Below, piece by piece: positions 23,860 to 34,314 of a DNA stretch of 64,000 bases (position 1 is its first letter; each line of letters opens with the position of its first letter). Below the pieces are notes generated by a model. The model saw only the letters and a program-made list of their open reading frames with translations, searched no databases and was not told the origin of the DNA. The stretch is from Sphingobacterium corticibacterium (GTDB lineage: Bacteria; Bacteroidota; Bacteroidia; Sphingobacteriales; Sphingobacteriaceae): assembly GCF_004208525.1 (NCBI RefSeq), contig NZ_SGIT01000001.1, forward strand, positions 248,001-312,000, read 5' to 3'. Made by a program: the position numbers and the translations under genes.

Positions 23860-25296
23860 TTATTTATGAAAGGGCATGATGTAAGGTGAATTTTTATGTT
23901 GAACCAATATGCGGTTCATATCGTGTTTGATGGTAACGACTCCCGATGCCGTGTCGTAGGTGAAATCATCCAGACCTCTATTCTTGGGAATGAAATCGGG
24001 AATAATGGCTTTGGTATGTTCATCGGTTACATGGCTATTGGAAAGCTGCTCGCGTTGCGATATGGGGAATCGGATACCAAGATCGGTCATGCGGCGTCCT
24101 TCGGCAATGAAAATCTCCTGCCGCAGCAGATAGATGAGGTAAAGGGCTTCGTCCGCTGTTCCTACTGCATCAATATCGGATGACGTAATATGAGTACCTG
24201 ATACGGAATACGCTGGAATATTTCCTAGCGAGCGATCTAATACCAACCCTTCTTTGGTAACCGACTCGGTGTCGAACTTCACGGAAACAGCCGTTAGGGG
24301 ATAATCTTTTCGGTTACCACCGTTTCGTGTTTCTTTGCTATCGTTGAGCATCGTTGTTGGTCTTTTTCCAACACAGTTGGTGAGCAGATTTTTCAATGTT
24401 TGTTTCGCTGCCGAAATATCCTGTTGCGCAACGAGTGCTTCCGCGAGAATCAGATACGCCTCTTCAGCCTTGGCGATTGCGATCGGTTTTTCATCCTCGA
24501 AGATCGTTGTCGTTTGGTGGAAATATTTAGGGTCCAAGAAGTCCAGACGGGGGAGTGGCGCAAACGAGTTGGTTGTGGAGGAAAAAATATAGCTTTGGAA
24601 ATTGTTAGAGGGACCATTTTCTGTACCGTAGTGTACCTGCCGCAAAGATAACGGATGGGTAATCGCTTCACGGGAAAATTCGATAGCTTCCTCGAGATTG
24701 CCTAAACGATAGTGGCATCTAGCCAGCAAGAGGGTACAAGCTTCTTGATCGTCGGCTTCGGAAAAAAGATGTGCCGCTTCCGTAAGGATGGCAACAGCTG
24801 TTTCCAAAAGCTCGCGGGGCGACTTGACTTCTCCTAAAGCTTCGGTCGGTAAGCCGATGTAGAGCTCGGCTCCTAAAATATGAGCGTATGCTTGATGGAA
24901 TAGCAATTCAGCTTTCTGCTGACTAACATCTTCTTCTTGTAGTGGAATAAGTTCCTCTAGGCCAAACGTACTCATCTCCATAAGCTTATGTATGGCGGCC
25001 TGAATATTCGCAACGTCCTGATCAAAATAATTGATATCTGGGTTGTCAAACACCTTGCTGCTTTGGGTGTAGTTGTTAAAATAGTTGTCAGAGACTAGTT
25101 CGGAAAATTCGACAACTGTCCCAACCGTGACGCTCGCTTGCCGGCGCACGCCATTTAACCAGGTCTCTAACGATTGGAAGCTCGGGATAAAGCGGTCTTC
25201 TGTTACATAGGGATTGGTGACTTCTGTCAGTTCACAGGAACTAAAGATAAACGCGCTGATTGCTATTGTGTATATCGGTTTTTTGAATCGTTTCAT
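23860..25296 (-). CDS. SusD/RagB-family outer-membrane lipoprotein
   Basis: A 478-residue lipoprotein with signal peptide and lipobox FIFSSCELT (Cys21). It has the TPR-like pattern of the family (AELLFHQAYAHILGAELYIG, ACTLLLARCHYRLGNLEEAI) and the C-terminal RQEIFIAEGRRMTDLGIRFP block. It is 11 bases downstream of the SusC gene and 11 bases before the phosphoesterase gene, which makes a single transcript. It should cap the SusC barrel and give ligand specificity. The length is typical for the group. Confidence 0.9.
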   Translation of the reverse strand: MKRFKKPIYTIAISAFIFSSCELTEVTNPYVTEDRFIPSFQSLETWLNGVRRQASVTVGTVVEFSELVSDNYFNNYTQSSKVFDNPDINYFDQDVANIQAAIHKLMEMSTFGLEELIPLQEEDVSQQKAELLFHQAYAHILGAELYIGLPTEALGEVKSPRELLETAVAILTEAAHLFSEADDQEACTLLLARCHYRLGNLEEAIEFSREAITHPLSLRQVHYGTENGPSNNFQSYIFSSTTNSFAPLPRLDFLDPKYFHQTTTIFEDEKPIAIAKAEEAYLILAEALVAQQDISAAKQTLKNLLTNCVGKRPTTMLNDSKETRNGGNRKDYPLTAVSVKFDTESVTKEGLVLDRSLGNIPAYSVSGTHITSSDIDAVGTADEALYLIYLLRQEIFIAEGRRMTDLGIRFPISQREQLSNSHVTDEHTKAIIPDFIPKNRGLDDFTYDTASGVVTIKHDMNRILVQHKNSPYIMPFHK

Positions 25297-25308
25297 GATA
25301 ATAAGGGG

Positions 25309-28300
25309 TTAGAATGAGACTTTTACGGACATTAAAAATTGTCTTGGGGCGGAATAGGTGGCATAGGAAATACCACCAGTGGTCGCACCGTCTTGCCCCT
25401 CGGCACTGCCACTGATAGTCGCCTCTGGGTCAAAGGAGGAGGATGCAAAACTGAAAGGGTTCATGACACTGGCACCGATAACGACGTAGTTGGCAAAGGA
25501 ACCTATTGCTGACTTGGGTAGGATGTATGTGGCACCGATGGTGCGGATTTTGATGTAATCTGTTTTCTCGATAAACATATTGGTGAAGCTTAGCCAGCGT
25601 GTACGCCCATACTCAGAATTGATCTCTCCTTTAGGTATGCCTTCGTCACCTGCTCCGTAATTGTAACGGAATTGGCTGTCCCAATTGTTGGCAACAGAGC
25701 CTTGTTGATAATCCGCGTTGGCAAAAACATTTAATCCTTTCCACTGGAGATCGAAGCCCATGCTACCAAATAAATCGGGAATCGTTGTCCCAAGATATTG
25801 CAGTGGAGTAGATGTTGCCATCACACCATCTTCACCGAACTCACCGTAACTACCACGGATAAAACCCACAGGGTACCCTTCTTGGACAACCGTTTGTATG
25901 GTGCGCTCGCTAAAGCCAGCAATGTTGAAAGGTGCAGCACCACTGGAAGATAGCACCTTGTTGTCTAAGGTGTTCACGGCAAGATTGAATCGCAATGCCG
26001 TGTTTTCTGTTTGTACTGCGGTAATCTGCGTGCTGAACTCTAAACCACGGTTCATAATTTTTCCGACATTCCGTAAGGCTTCATTTTCTGCGCTAGAAGG
26101 CGCCGCGGGCACGCTGAACAGTGCATCGTTGGTGATGGCATGATAAAAGCCGGCCGAAAGCGTTAGGCGGTCTTTCCAGAAACCAAAGTCTACGCCCGCT
26201 TCAAAGGTATTTGTTTTTTCGGGTCGGAGATCAACTCCGGGCATGCCAAATGTGGCTGCTTGTGCACCCAAATAGCCGGGAAAGGCCATGGTACGAAGGT
26301 TGCGAAATGGAGGGGGGAAGTTTCCAGCTAGACCATAGTTCCCACGTAGCTTTGCGGATGGAATAAAGGTAGGGATATAGGAAAAACCGATTTTCGGATA
26401 ATATTGTACGCCGATATCTTTACCAAAAGCGCTATTCCCGTCGCCACGCAATCCCAAATCTAGAAACAGCTTGTTTTTCCAGCCCAGATTGCTTTGCAGA
26501 TAGACACCGTAATTCACTACTTCTGAATAGAATTCGTTACTGCTGGTCGTGGTGGCTTCTGATATATTTCTGGCTCCGTCGCGAACGTTGGAACCGATGT
26601 AGGCAACTTGTCGATCTTCATTCCGAAATAGTTGCCCCCCCAAGGTGGTAATAATCGATAGGTCGCCGATATCGGCTTTATGTTGTCCGTTTAACTCGAG
26701 TGTAAGCCCCCAGTATTTCCGCTCACCATTGTTGATGTTTCCACGATCGGTGGTTAAGTTGCCGGTGGTATGGGTAAGGTATTCGTTCGTCTGGATAGCC
26801 TGATTGCGTAATACGCGATAATCAATTCCTCCAACTGCTTTGATGTTTAGGTTTTGCATCGGGCGGTACTGGAAACTTTGTGACGTTTGAAACCTATTCA
26901 CAACGATCTCATTATCTTGTAGCCGCTCAGCCGTGTGGACATATTCCTTCATCTTGGCAAATTCTTCATCACTGAGCTCATCGAGTCTTGGATTAAATCT
27001 GGGTTGTGGTCCCGTTGTTGCGGAAGCACCACTCTCCGTAAACCATAGACCGGTATAGCCTCCCTGATTCCCGTTACGGTTACGTTTATAGCTATTGTTC
27101 ACAAAGGTAAAACTGCTTTCGTAGGTAACTTTGTCATGGAGTTCGGCTTTGAAACCGGAACGGAGATCGATACGCTTGTTCTGGTTTTGTTTGAAGACCT
27201 GTACACCGGAGCTGTTAAGGTAGGCGCCAGTCACACTATAGCCTACTTTTCCGCTATTGCCGTTGACGGCAACATTATAACGTTGAAACATTCCTGGCTC
27301 AAACAGCAGTTCCTTTGTTCTGTCGAAATGTAAAAAATCAGTTGTAGCCCGCTCTGCACCAACGGTAGCTTCTGCCGTAACCGTTGTGCGATCGGATCCA
27401 CCTTTCTTCGTGAAAATCTGTATGACGCCATTGGCGGCATCTGAACCGTACAATGTGGTGGCTGCGCCACCATTGACGTATTCTACGCGTTCAATATTGT
27501 CGATAGGGATATCGGCCAGTGAACTGACTCCAGAACCTTGGGCACTGCCGCCACCAATTGTCGAAGCGGTATTTAGGTTGTCCATCCGGACACCGTCTAC
27601 ATAGATGACAGGTGTAGAATTTTTGAAGGCAGATACCACACCGCGTGCACGAATGATAGAGGTGGCTCCCGATTGTCCGCCCGTTAAACGGATTTGTGCA
27701 TTGGGGAGTTTCGATTGTAGCAATTGATCAAACCGAGCTGCTGGGATTTTTTCCAGTTCCTTGCCGCTTACGGTGGCAATATTAGTGGAAAGACGTCGTT
27801 TGTTCATGTCCAGTCCTTGCCCCGTAACGACAACTTCATCGAGACCGAACAAATCTTCCGCTAAGGTTATGGTTAACGCTTGTTTTAGCTGTTCCGGCGT
27901 TAATGTGATGTCTTTTGTTTTATACCCGATATAACGCACACGCAGTAAAACAACTTCTGTTGCAGCGACTACCGGTAATTTGAATTCACCTTGGACGCCC
28001 GTTTGTATGGACCGATTTGTGCTTACCAATTGTACCGTTGCGCCTACAATTGGTGCGCCTGTACGATGGTCGGTGATCGTGCCATTTACCCACTCTTGCT
28101 GTTGGGCAACAGCGCGGGTAACGGGTGTAACGGTAGTAGCCACCTTGTGGAGAATAATTTTATCGCCCTTTAATTGGTAACCGACACCGGAATCTGACAG
28201 TACCAACGGCAAAAGCTGCTCTAAGGGTAACTCGTCATCATATGGATGGACGGTTTTTCCGGTTAGAATCTCTTTGTCGTAAATCAGTTTTTTTCCGTTT

Positions 28301-28446
28301 CGTTCCGCTATTTGCTGTATGGCATGAAGCAGAGAATTGTCCTTGCCCTGCTGGATATAGCTGACGGGGATAGACACTGGCGTGCTTCCTGCAAGTGACC
28401 CGTTCCAAAGACAAGCACCAGCAATGAATAATAGATAGTTTTTCAT
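25309..28446 (-). CDS. SusC-family TonB-dependent receptor with STN domain
   Basis: A 1045-residue receptor. It has a signal peptide, then an STN domain (about 25-100, HAIQQIAERNGKKLIYDKEI), a carboxypeptidase-like domain (VNGTITDHRTGAPIVGATVQ) and a plug with DEVVVTGQGLDMNKRR and DIPIDNIERVEYVNGGAATT. The barrel follows and ends RQFLMSVKVSF. The STN domain contacts the FecR anti-sigma factor in the periplasm, consistent with the FecR gene directly upstream. Substrate uptake probably couples to expression of the operon. Confidence 0.95.
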   Translation of the reverse strand: MKNYLLFIAGACLWNGSLAGSTPVSIPVSYIQQGKDNSLLHAIQQIAERNGKKLIYDKEILTGKTVHPYDDELPLEQLLPLVLSDSGVGYQLKGDKIILHKVATTVTPVTRAVAQQQEWVNGTITDHRTGAPIVGATVQLVSTNRSIQTGVQGEFKLPVVAATEVVLLRVRYIGYKTKDITLTPEQLKQALTITLAEDLFGLDEVVVTGQGLDMNKRRLSTNIATVSGKELEKIPAARFDQLLQSKLPNAQIRLTGGQSGATSIIRARGVVSAFKNSTPVIYVDGVRMDNLNTASTIGGGSAQGSGVSSLADIPIDNIERVEYVNGGAATTLYGSDAANGVIQIFTKKGGSDRTTVTAEATVGAERATTDFLHFDRTKELLFEPGMFQRYNVAVNGNSGKVGYSVTGAYLNSSGVQVFKQNQNKRIDLRSGFKAELHDKVTYESSFTFVNNSYKRNRNGNQGGYTGLWFTESGASATTGPQPRFNPRLDELSDEEFAKMKEYVHTAERLQDNEIVVNRFQTSQSFQYRPMQNLNIKAVGGIDYRVLRNQAIQTNEYLTHTTGNLTTDRGNINNGERKYWGLTLELNGQHKADIGDLSIITTLGGQLFRNEDRQVAYIGSNVRDGARNISEATTTSSNEFYSEVVNYGVYLQSNLGWKNKLFLDLGLRGDGNSAFGKDIGVQYYPKIGFSYIPTFIPSAKLRGNYGLAGNFPPPFRNLRTMAFPGYLGAQAATFGMPGVDLRPEKTNTFEAGVDFGFWKDRLTLSAGFYHAITNDALFSVPAAPSSAENEALRNVGKIMNRGLEFSTQITAVQTENTALRFNLAVNTLDNKVLSSSGAAPFNIAGFSERTIQTVVQEGYPVGFIRGSYGEFGEDGVMATSTPLQYLGTTIPDLFGSMGFDLQWKGLNVFANADYQQGSVANNWDSQFRYNYGAGDEGIPKGEINSEYGRTRWLSFTNMFIEKTDYIKIRTIGATYILPKSAIGSFANYVVIGASVMNPFSFASSSFDPEATISGSAEGQDGATTGGISYATYSAPRQFLMSVKVSF

Positions 28447-28536
28447 TTTTTTATTATGATATGTTTAAGTACGATCAAATACGAAATACCGTTGAACCTA
28501 ATAGTCAAGCGCGCCGTTCAAATGTTTCGATCTGAT

Positions 28537-29472
28537 CTATTTTTTAAATAGTATGATGGTGTCCTCTTGAAGTTGATACTGCGTGCCTGTGGCGATACAA
28601 ATAATTTCCAAAACGGAGGCAAAGGGTTCATCCGCATCGAATTCGCCTGAAAACTGATGAGCTCGCCCGATTTCTTCCGTTACCTGTATATTGCGGTCGT
28701 ATTGCTTAGCCAGTTTCTGTACGACTTTTTGTAAACTCTCCTCTTCGAAAATCAGTTTTCCGCGTGGTAAGTCTGCAAAATGCATATAATGGATATTGTT
28801 TTTCTTTTGGTCGAAGGAAAGGCTGTCATTCGCTAATAGCGTATAATGCTGGCTGTCTTTTTCCATTGTTGAAACACGCACCTGACCTGTTTTTACATGT
28901 ATGTTCCATGTCCCCAGCACGTCGTGCGTTCGGATGGTGAATGATGTTCCCAGTACTTCCGTCTTCATCAACTCGTTCTTAACGACAAATGGACGGCTGG
29001 CATCTTTCTTGACAAGAAAGAAAGCTTCTCCTTCGTACAGTTCAACTAATCTGATGGAGTCTGTTTCAAATTGTTTACTCACGAGTAGCTCCGCGTTTTC
29101 TCCCAAGATGATAGAGGAGCCGTCGGATAGGGAAATTTCCCTTGTTTCATCCGGACCAGTGCTATAGCGTATATCGTGATCGACACGTATATACTTAAAC
29201 AGGATGAAGCCGATTAAGAAGGTTGCTGCAATGCTACCTACGCTACGCCATAGTAACCGCTTGCGGGAGGTGCGACGACGAGATAAGTATTCGTATTGGT
29301 ACTCGACATGTTGCCAGATATCGTGACGTATGGACTCAAGTTTTTCTGATTTGTGGGAAAGCTGTTTTCCTCTTAAGCTATCGAGCCATTGGTCTACAGC
29401 TTGTTGTTCGATGATCCCATGGTTGCCTTTTAAATAACGTTCAATGATTCCCTTAATCTTTTTAAATTCCAT
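28537..29472 (-). CDS. FecR-family anti-sigma factor
   Basis: Starting at MEFKKIKG (the frame also offers ATG 29490). An N-terminal cytoplasmic helical part (about 1-75) should hold the sigma factor. A single membrane helix (VGSIAATFLIGFILFKYI, about 76-97) is followed by the FecR domain (STGPDETREISLSDGSSIIL, SRPFVVKNELMKTEVLGTSF) and the DUF4974 domain (FEEESLQKVVQKLAKQYDRN). It transmits receptor occupancy to the ECF sigma factor encoded upstream and to the SusC with an STN domain downstream. Confidence 0.92.
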   Translation of the reverse strand: MEFKKIKGIIERYLKGNHGIIEQQAVDQWLDSLRGKQLSHKSEKLESIRHDIWQHVEYQYEYLSRRRTSRKRLLWRSVGSIAATFLIGFILFKYIRVDHDIRYSTGPDETREISLSDGSSIILGENAELLVSKQFETDSIRLVELYEGEAFFLVKKDASRPFVVKNELMKTEVLGTSFTIRTHDVLGTWNIHVKTGQVRVSTMEKDSQHYTLLANDSLSFDQKKNNIHYMHFADLPRGKLIFEEESLQKVVQKLAKQYDRNIQVTEEIGRAHQFSGEFDADEPFASVLEIICIATGTQYQLQEDTIILFKK

Positions 29473-29587
29473 ATACAAATGAGCTTTCACTTGTATGTCT
29501 TTTTTTTTAACCAGAAGGGCTAGTACATGATGTTATCAAATAATTAACAAAATATAAAGAATAATAGGAAGCAAGGACATGCTCCGT

Positions 29588-30202
29588 TTATGAAAGAGGC
29601 ACGGAGAGGCTGATCACAAATGCGGTGTAGGCTACATCTCTCAGTTGAATACGTAAACGCTTTCTGGCCGAAGCTAGGTGATTCTTGACGGTATCTTCGG
29701 AGATGTCAAGCTTTTCGGCAATCTCCCGTATGCTGAGGCTCTCTTTCGTTTTTAAACGGATGACCTCCTGCATACGCTCTGGTAGTTTGTTGATCTGAAG
29801 ATCGATTTCTTGTTGCAGTTCTTTCATAATCAAGGGATCTACCGCATCTGAAAAGGTTTGTTCAATATAATTTTCAAGCGGCAAGTTACGCTCGTTCGAC
29901 GAAAGTCGCTGCGATAGTTTGGTTAGTGACTTGTAACGCACGGAGGTAAATAGATAGGATTCGATAGAGCTATGGATGACTAAATCTAGCTTTCTATCCC
30001 ACAGGGCGATGAATACTTCCTGGACAACATCTTTGGCGTCGTCGTCATCACGTAATATGTTGAAGGAAAATTGAAATAACGGTTTCCAATAATGATCAAA
30101 TAACTTGTGCAGTGTTTTATCAGCACCTGATTTTTTTAGTTCATTGACAAAAGTCTGATCATGGTTGGAAGGAAGTCCGTTTGTCGTCTTTATTGATTCC
30201 AT
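29588..30202 (-). CDS. ECF RNA polymerase sigma factor (FecI-like)
   Basis: A 204-residue sigma-70 group 4 factor. Region 2 spans about 28-95 (LFDHYWKPLFQFSFNILRDD, DDAKDVVQEVFIALWDRK), region 4 about 140-190 (LPERMQEVIRLKTKESLSIR, EIAEKLDISEDTVKNHLASA). The C-terminus is a short hydrophobic tail (AYTAFVISLSVPLS). A match to the -7 element, TACTTTTG (30210-30217 on this strand), lies only a few bases before the ATG, so the message may have almost no leader. It should drive the FecR-SusC-SusD-phosphoesterase operon. Confidence 0.92.
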   Translation of the reverse strand: MESIKTTNGLPSNHDQTFVNELKKSGADKTLHKLFDHYWKPLFQFSFNILRDDDDAKDVVQEVFIALWDRKLDLVIHSSIESYLFTSVRYKSLTKLSQRLSSNERNLPLENYIEQTFSDAVDPLIMKELQQEIDLQINKLPERMQEVIRLKTKESLSIREIAEKLDISEDTVKNHLASARKRLRIQLRDVAYTAFVISLSVPLS

Positions 30203-30258
30203 GATACGGCAAAAGTAAATGATGGAGATTAAGGCAATATTAATATAGTGATAAAAAT

Positions 30259-30288
30259 AAAACCGCTTTCAAAAATGAAAGCGGTTTT
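30259..30288. terminator. bidirectional rho-independent terminator
   Basis: AAAACCGCTTTC (30259-30270) pairs with GAAAGCGGTTTT (30277-30288). It lies just downstream of the phospholipase C gene and upstream of the sigma gene on the same strand, so it separates the two phosphoesterase operons. Confidence 0.9.
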
Positions 30289-30292
30289 ATTT

Positions 30293-32773
30293 CTATATAC
30301 GTTTTTTTCCGTAGCCCATCAGTGGATCGGTTATGCTGGGTTTGCCTGTTTCCAAGTGCCCCGCATAGCGATATACTTGCGTTTCGTCGTCTGCCGAGCG
30401 TACTTCCAAATCGTACCATCCTTGGCTTTTGCTTAGATCGACATGGATGATGCGACGTTCGGATGAACTTTTAGCTATGGTGCCGTAACCATAAGAGAGA
30501 TCCTGTATGCTATATTTGCCACTACTGTTGCGCATGTCGATTTCTAAAACCTGCTCCTGATTTCGTTGCTGGAGGATACTCATGGAATCGCTTAGGAATG
30601 TAGTGCTCCCTTGAAAAGAGCGGTAGAAACCGTTCGGTCCGTGGATGTCTACGCAATACATATCTTTTTGAAATCGATTAAGCTTCCAGCGATAGGATAA
30701 CGGCTCGCTGCTGTCAACAGCAAAATTCCATACGCCGGGATTCCCCGATGCATCGTTGTATTGATCGTACGTGACGGCAATAAAGGGAACACCGGTAGCT
30801 TTGTGTTTGGACAGCTGGCCGCCTAGGACAAATTGAACAACCAATTCTCCTTTTTGGTGATCTATCTGGGCATTGACTTCGATATCGTACGGCAGTGGAC
30901 AGGCAGGTTTCGTACCTTCTTCCTGTACGGGAAACAACGATTGGGCAATATTCCCCTTACGCCACCGTTGAAGTTCTTCAGTACCTATGGGATTAAAGTT
31001 ATTCGGAAGCGTTTTTTCTTTGGCAGAATAAATTCGCTGCACGTAAGCATTGCGGTCCACCGGTGCAAGTGTTATCTCAGATGGTTTTTGGACGGGACGA
31101 AAAACGGATGTTAAATCGCCACAGATGAGCCGTCTCCATGGACTGATATTTGATTCGGAGATTTTCTTGCTGAATTTTTTCTCCAGAAAATGTTCCATAA
31201 ATTGGAGGGTGGAGGTGTGGTCGAACACTTCGGAATTTACCCATCCTCCCTTGGTCCAAGGTGAGGCAACGACGAGCGGTACGCGGAATCCCAGGCCAAT
31301 GGGGCTATCGAGATCGGTATCTGGGTTTCCAGTTCGTTTTTTCTCCTGGTCCGCCGTGACGTATTCTGCTTGGGTATCTAATCCTTTGGCAGTTTTTCCA
31401 CTGTGGGGCCGAGCAGAGTGGGGTGGGACAAATGGCGGCACATGATCGAAATAACCGTCGTTCTCGTCGTAGGTAAGGATGAATATGGTTTTTTTCCAGA
31501 CTTCCGGGTTGGCTGTTAGGATATCCAATGCTTCGGATACGTACCAAGCGCCATACCAAGGGGATCCGGGATGGTCAGAGAAGCGGCAGGGGGCCACCAG
31601 CCACGATACCGTTGGCAGATTTCCGCTCTTTACATCTTGTCGAAATTGGTGGAAAATGTCGCCCTTGGGTACGTTTACTGATTTTTCACCTTCACTATCT
31701 TGATACGTAATGTTTTCGAGTTGATGGTAGTCCGGATCGGCAGTGTTGGTTACGAATGCTCGCTGATGTATATGTTGGGCGGTAGCATCTAGCTTTTCGA
31801 AATTTTCTGGCGTATAATGGGCAATGTCCTTTTCGAGTTGCGACAACCGTTGCTGCATCTTGTTACGCTCCTGCCTGTCTGCTGTCTCGTCGCGTAATGC
31901 TTTTTTTAGCCGTTCAGCTTCCCGTACCATATAACGGTGATGAGCCGGATGGAAACGCACATTGTATTGGGCGTAGAATTCTAAATTGTTGTCTGTAAAA
32001 TTAGCGAGCCAATCTTCTTCTTCGCTGTTGAGCCCAACGGGCAGGCTTAGCTCGTTCTGATACACTTTCCAGTCAATGCCTGCCTTTTCCAGACGTTCGG
32101 GATAGGTTGTCCAACGGACGTCTTTATAGTTTATTTGACCATTATCAACGTGAGCGGTAGACTCGGGATTATGGGGTTCTTCGCGTATAGCACCTGCCCA
32201 GAAATAGGATCGGTTGGCACTTGTACCCGTTAGGGAAGAACAGAAATGCTGGTCACATACGGTAAAGGCATCGGCGAAGGCATAGTAAAATGGGATATCC
32301 TGTCGTGCATAATAACCCATAGTTAAGGGCATATGCTGGTAGGCCGGATTGCCTGCTTTCTTGGCTTCTAGCCACGTATCCATTTTCCCGTTATTTCTTG
32401 CGCCAACCATATCTTTCCATCCATGTGGCAGCGAACCCATCCAGGTTGCCTTGGTGTTTTCGATGTCGAGACGGAAAGGCGGAAATGTTTCTCCCTTTGT
32501 GTTTGTCTGTAGCCATACCGGCAAGCCGCTATCTAATCGTAGGGCACGTGGGTCATTGAATCCTCGGACTCCCTTTAAGGTGCCATAGCAATGGTCAAAC
32601 GATCTGTTTTCCTGCATGAGGAAAACAATGTGCTCAGCATCTAGATAAGTTGTTCCTTGTGGTGCGTCAATAGCGAGGGCACGTTGGATTGAACTGGGCA
32701 TAAGCTGATATGCAGCTGTTGCACCGGCTAGTAAGGCTGCCTTTTTTAAAAACGTTCTTCTGTTATCCTTCAT
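30293..32773 (-). CDS. Tat-exported phosphocholine-specific phospholipase C (PlcH/PlcN-type)
   Basis: An 826-residue secreted enzyme. MKDNRRTFLKKAALLAGATA is a twin-arginine signal (RRTFLK). The phosphoesterase (acid-phosphatase-like PF04185) domain covers about 40-520: HIVFLMQENRSFDHCYGTLK is the classic start, with FCSSLTGTSANRSYFWAGAI and ILTYDENDGYFDHVPPFVPP further on. Two C-terminal DUF756-type beta domains follow (PYDIEVNAQIDHQKGELVVQ; YDLEVRSADDETQVYRYAGH). Family members split phosphocholine lipids into diacylglycerol and phosphocholine. It is the last gene of a sigma-controlled SusCD operon, so phosphate or choline headgroup scavenging is likely. Confidence 0.93.
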   Translation of the reverse strand: MKDNRRTFLKKAALLAGATAAYQLMPSSIQRALAIDAPQGTTYLDAEHIVFLMQENRSFDHCYGTLKGVRGFNDPRALRLDSGLPVWLQTNTKGETFPPFRLDIENTKATWMGSLPHGWKDMVGARNNGKMDTWLEAKKAGNPAYQHMPLTMGYYARQDIPFYYAFADAFTVCDQHFCSSLTGTSANRSYFWAGAIREEPHNPESTAHVDNGQINYKDVRWTTYPERLEKAGIDWKVYQNELSLPVGLNSEEEDWLANFTDNNLEFYAQYNVRFHPAHHRYMVREAERLKKALRDETADRQERNKMQQRLSQLEKDIAHYTPENFEKLDATAQHIHQRAFVTNTADPDYHQLENITYQDSEGEKSVNVPKGDIFHQFRQDVKSGNLPTVSWLVAPCRFSDHPGSPWYGAWYVSEALDILTANPEVWKKTIFILTYDENDGYFDHVPPFVPPHSARPHSGKTAKGLDTQAEYVTADQEKKRTGNPDTDLDSPIGLGFRVPLVVASPWTKGGWVNSEVFDHTSTLQFMEHFLEKKFSKKISESNISPWRRLICGDLTSVFRPVQKPSEITLAPVDRNAYVQRIYSAKEKTLPNNFNPIGTEELQRWRKGNIAQSLFPVQEEGTKPACPLPYDIEVNAQIDHQKGELVVQFVLGGQLSKHKATGVPFIAVTYDQYNDASGNPGVWNFAVDSSEPLSYRWKLNRFQKDMYCVDIHGPNGFYRSFQGSTTFLSDSMSILQQRNQEQVLEIDMRNSSGKYSIQDLSYGYGTIAKSSSERRIIHVDLSKSQGWYDLEVRSADDETQVYRYAGHLETGKPSITDPLMGYGKKRI

Positions 32774-32809
32774 AGCGTCAATTTACAATTGTTTTTCTAA
32801 TTTTTATGT

Positions 32810-34303
32810 TTAATCTAACCACCAGGTTTTGCTATGTATATTGTCATTGCCGTTAAATTGTCGTTGGATAGCAGTGCCTACATGTTGTGCGTTTTGGTTG
32901 TATTCTGCTTGGGGGTACATCCACCGATAAGCGACCCGTACGTTAGCTGCCTTGCGTAGGGTCGGATAGCCGGTGCGGAGGTGGTCAAAATAACTGGAGT
33001 AACCGCCTTGGTGGAAAGATCGTAGATATTTCTGCATCATGATACGTTCGAGTTTGGCGTCTTTAGAAACGGCAGCGTCTAAATCGACATTTGTCTGTGC
33101 AAGATAAGCGGCAACTTTATCTTCGGAAACAAATGAACTCAGGTTCTTTGCGTATGTGGAATAGAAAGCGAACGATGCTTTAACCCCCTCGGTATATAAT
33201 TCCTTTGCATCGCCATCTATCCACCCGCGAACGGCGGCTTCTGCTAAAAGAAATTGTTGCTCCGCATATCCCATTAATACGAGGGGTTCGCAGGTGGGAT
33301 CGTCCGTATAACGATCGTGTACTTTGGAGAGCCGGCCGGCAACGGCTTTGTCATTCACCTGCGCATAGGGGGCAATGGGATCGCCCCCCTCGTAAGCACT
33401 AAAGTCGTCCAATGCTGCCCCGGCTTCCTTGCCTAAACGGGTCTGGGTGGCAATGACAAAAAGACGGGGATCTTGGTGATCTTGCAAACGCTTGATAAAA
33501 GTTGAATCCATATACATACCTGATCCGTAACCGCTGGAGTTGAATTCGGGATAGCGCACATCCTGTTGGTCTACAAAATGGAGCTGCCCATCGTCTTCGG
33601 GGCTTCCCATTAATGGCTCATTCGTATATATTTGTGCAAATTGCTCAGAGACATTAAAGGCGGGATTTTGTTCCTTATTGGATAAGGTCATCAATACTTT
33701 TAAACGAAAGGAATGGATAAGTCTAATCCATTTCTCGGGGTTGCCACCATAGATGATATCTCCTTGAAAGAGATTTGGATTGTCATGTAAGATAGAAACC
33801 GCCTCTTCCAATTCGCTTAAGATACCTTTAAAAACATCTTCTTGGCTGTCGTATTGTGGTTGGTATATGCCTGATAATTCACCTTGTAAGGCTTCCGAAT
33901 AGGGAATGTCTCCAAAAAAGAGCGTCAGGTTGTAGAAATAGTAGGCCCGGAAAAATTTACCGAGCGCGAGGTAGCTGGTTTCATTGATTTTCTCGGCTTC
34001 TTCCATCATCTTGGTGACATTGCGTAGTTGCTGGTACTGTTCAAAACTTCCGCGCTGCCAGTTGTATAGTTGATTGGCATTTTCGCCATCGGTCTGTACG
34101 ATCATTTTTAGGATGTAAAGTGGTGTGGTACCGTGCCAGGTACGAAAGGTTTCCCATTCTACTTTGGTGAGCAACGCCTGGGGATGGGTGGTTGAGGCTT
34201 CGTTTGGATTTTCGTTTATTTCGGTCAGTTTTTGACAAGAACTAACCAATAAGACGGACAGGATCACAAGACCTGTCGATAGGATATGTCGGATGATTTT
34301 CAT
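32810..34303 (-). CDS. SusD-like nutrient-binding outer-membrane lipoprotein
   Basis: A 497-residue lipoprotein with lipobox LVSSCQ (Cys23). The pattern (EINENPNEASTTHPQALLTK, FFRAYYFYNLTLFFGDIPYS and the C-terminal RIMMQKYLRSFHQGGYSSYF) belongs to the SusD-like_2 group, distinct from the other SusD proteins here. It is 12 bases downstream of its SusC gene and 37 bases before the phospholipase C gene. The probable role is capture of a phosphorylated head-group or lipid-derived ligand. Confidence 0.9.
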   Translation of the reverse strand: MKIIRHILSTGLVILSVLLVSSCQKLTEINENPNEASTTHPQALLTKVEWETFRTWHGTTPLYILKMIVQTDGENANQLYNWQRGSFEQYQQLRNVTKMMEEAEKINETSYLALGKFFRAYYFYNLTLFFGDIPYSEALQGELSGIYQPQYDSQEDVFKGILSELEEAVSILHDNPNLFQGDIIYGGNPEKWIRLIHSFRLKVLMTLSNKEQNPAFNVSEQFAQIYTNEPLMGSPEDDGQLHFVDQQDVRYPEFNSSGYGSGMYMDSTFIKRLQDHQDPRLFVIATQTRLGKEAGAALDDFSAYEGGDPIAPYAQVNDKAVAGRLSKVHDRYTDDPTCEPLVLMGYAEQQFLLAEAAVRGWIDGDAKELYTEGVKASFAFYSTYAKNLSSFVSEDKVAAYLAQTNVDLDAAVSKDAKLERIMMQKYLRSFHQGGYSSYFDHLRTGYPTLRKAANVRVAYRWMYPQAEYNQNAQHVGTAIQRQFNGNDNIHSKTWWLD

Positions 34304-34314
34304 TTCTATGAGGA

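Noticed and set aside
31050..31445. Plus-strand ORF of 131 codons inside the phospholipase C gene
   Set aside because: Antisense shadow. The minus-strand frame has a full domain set.
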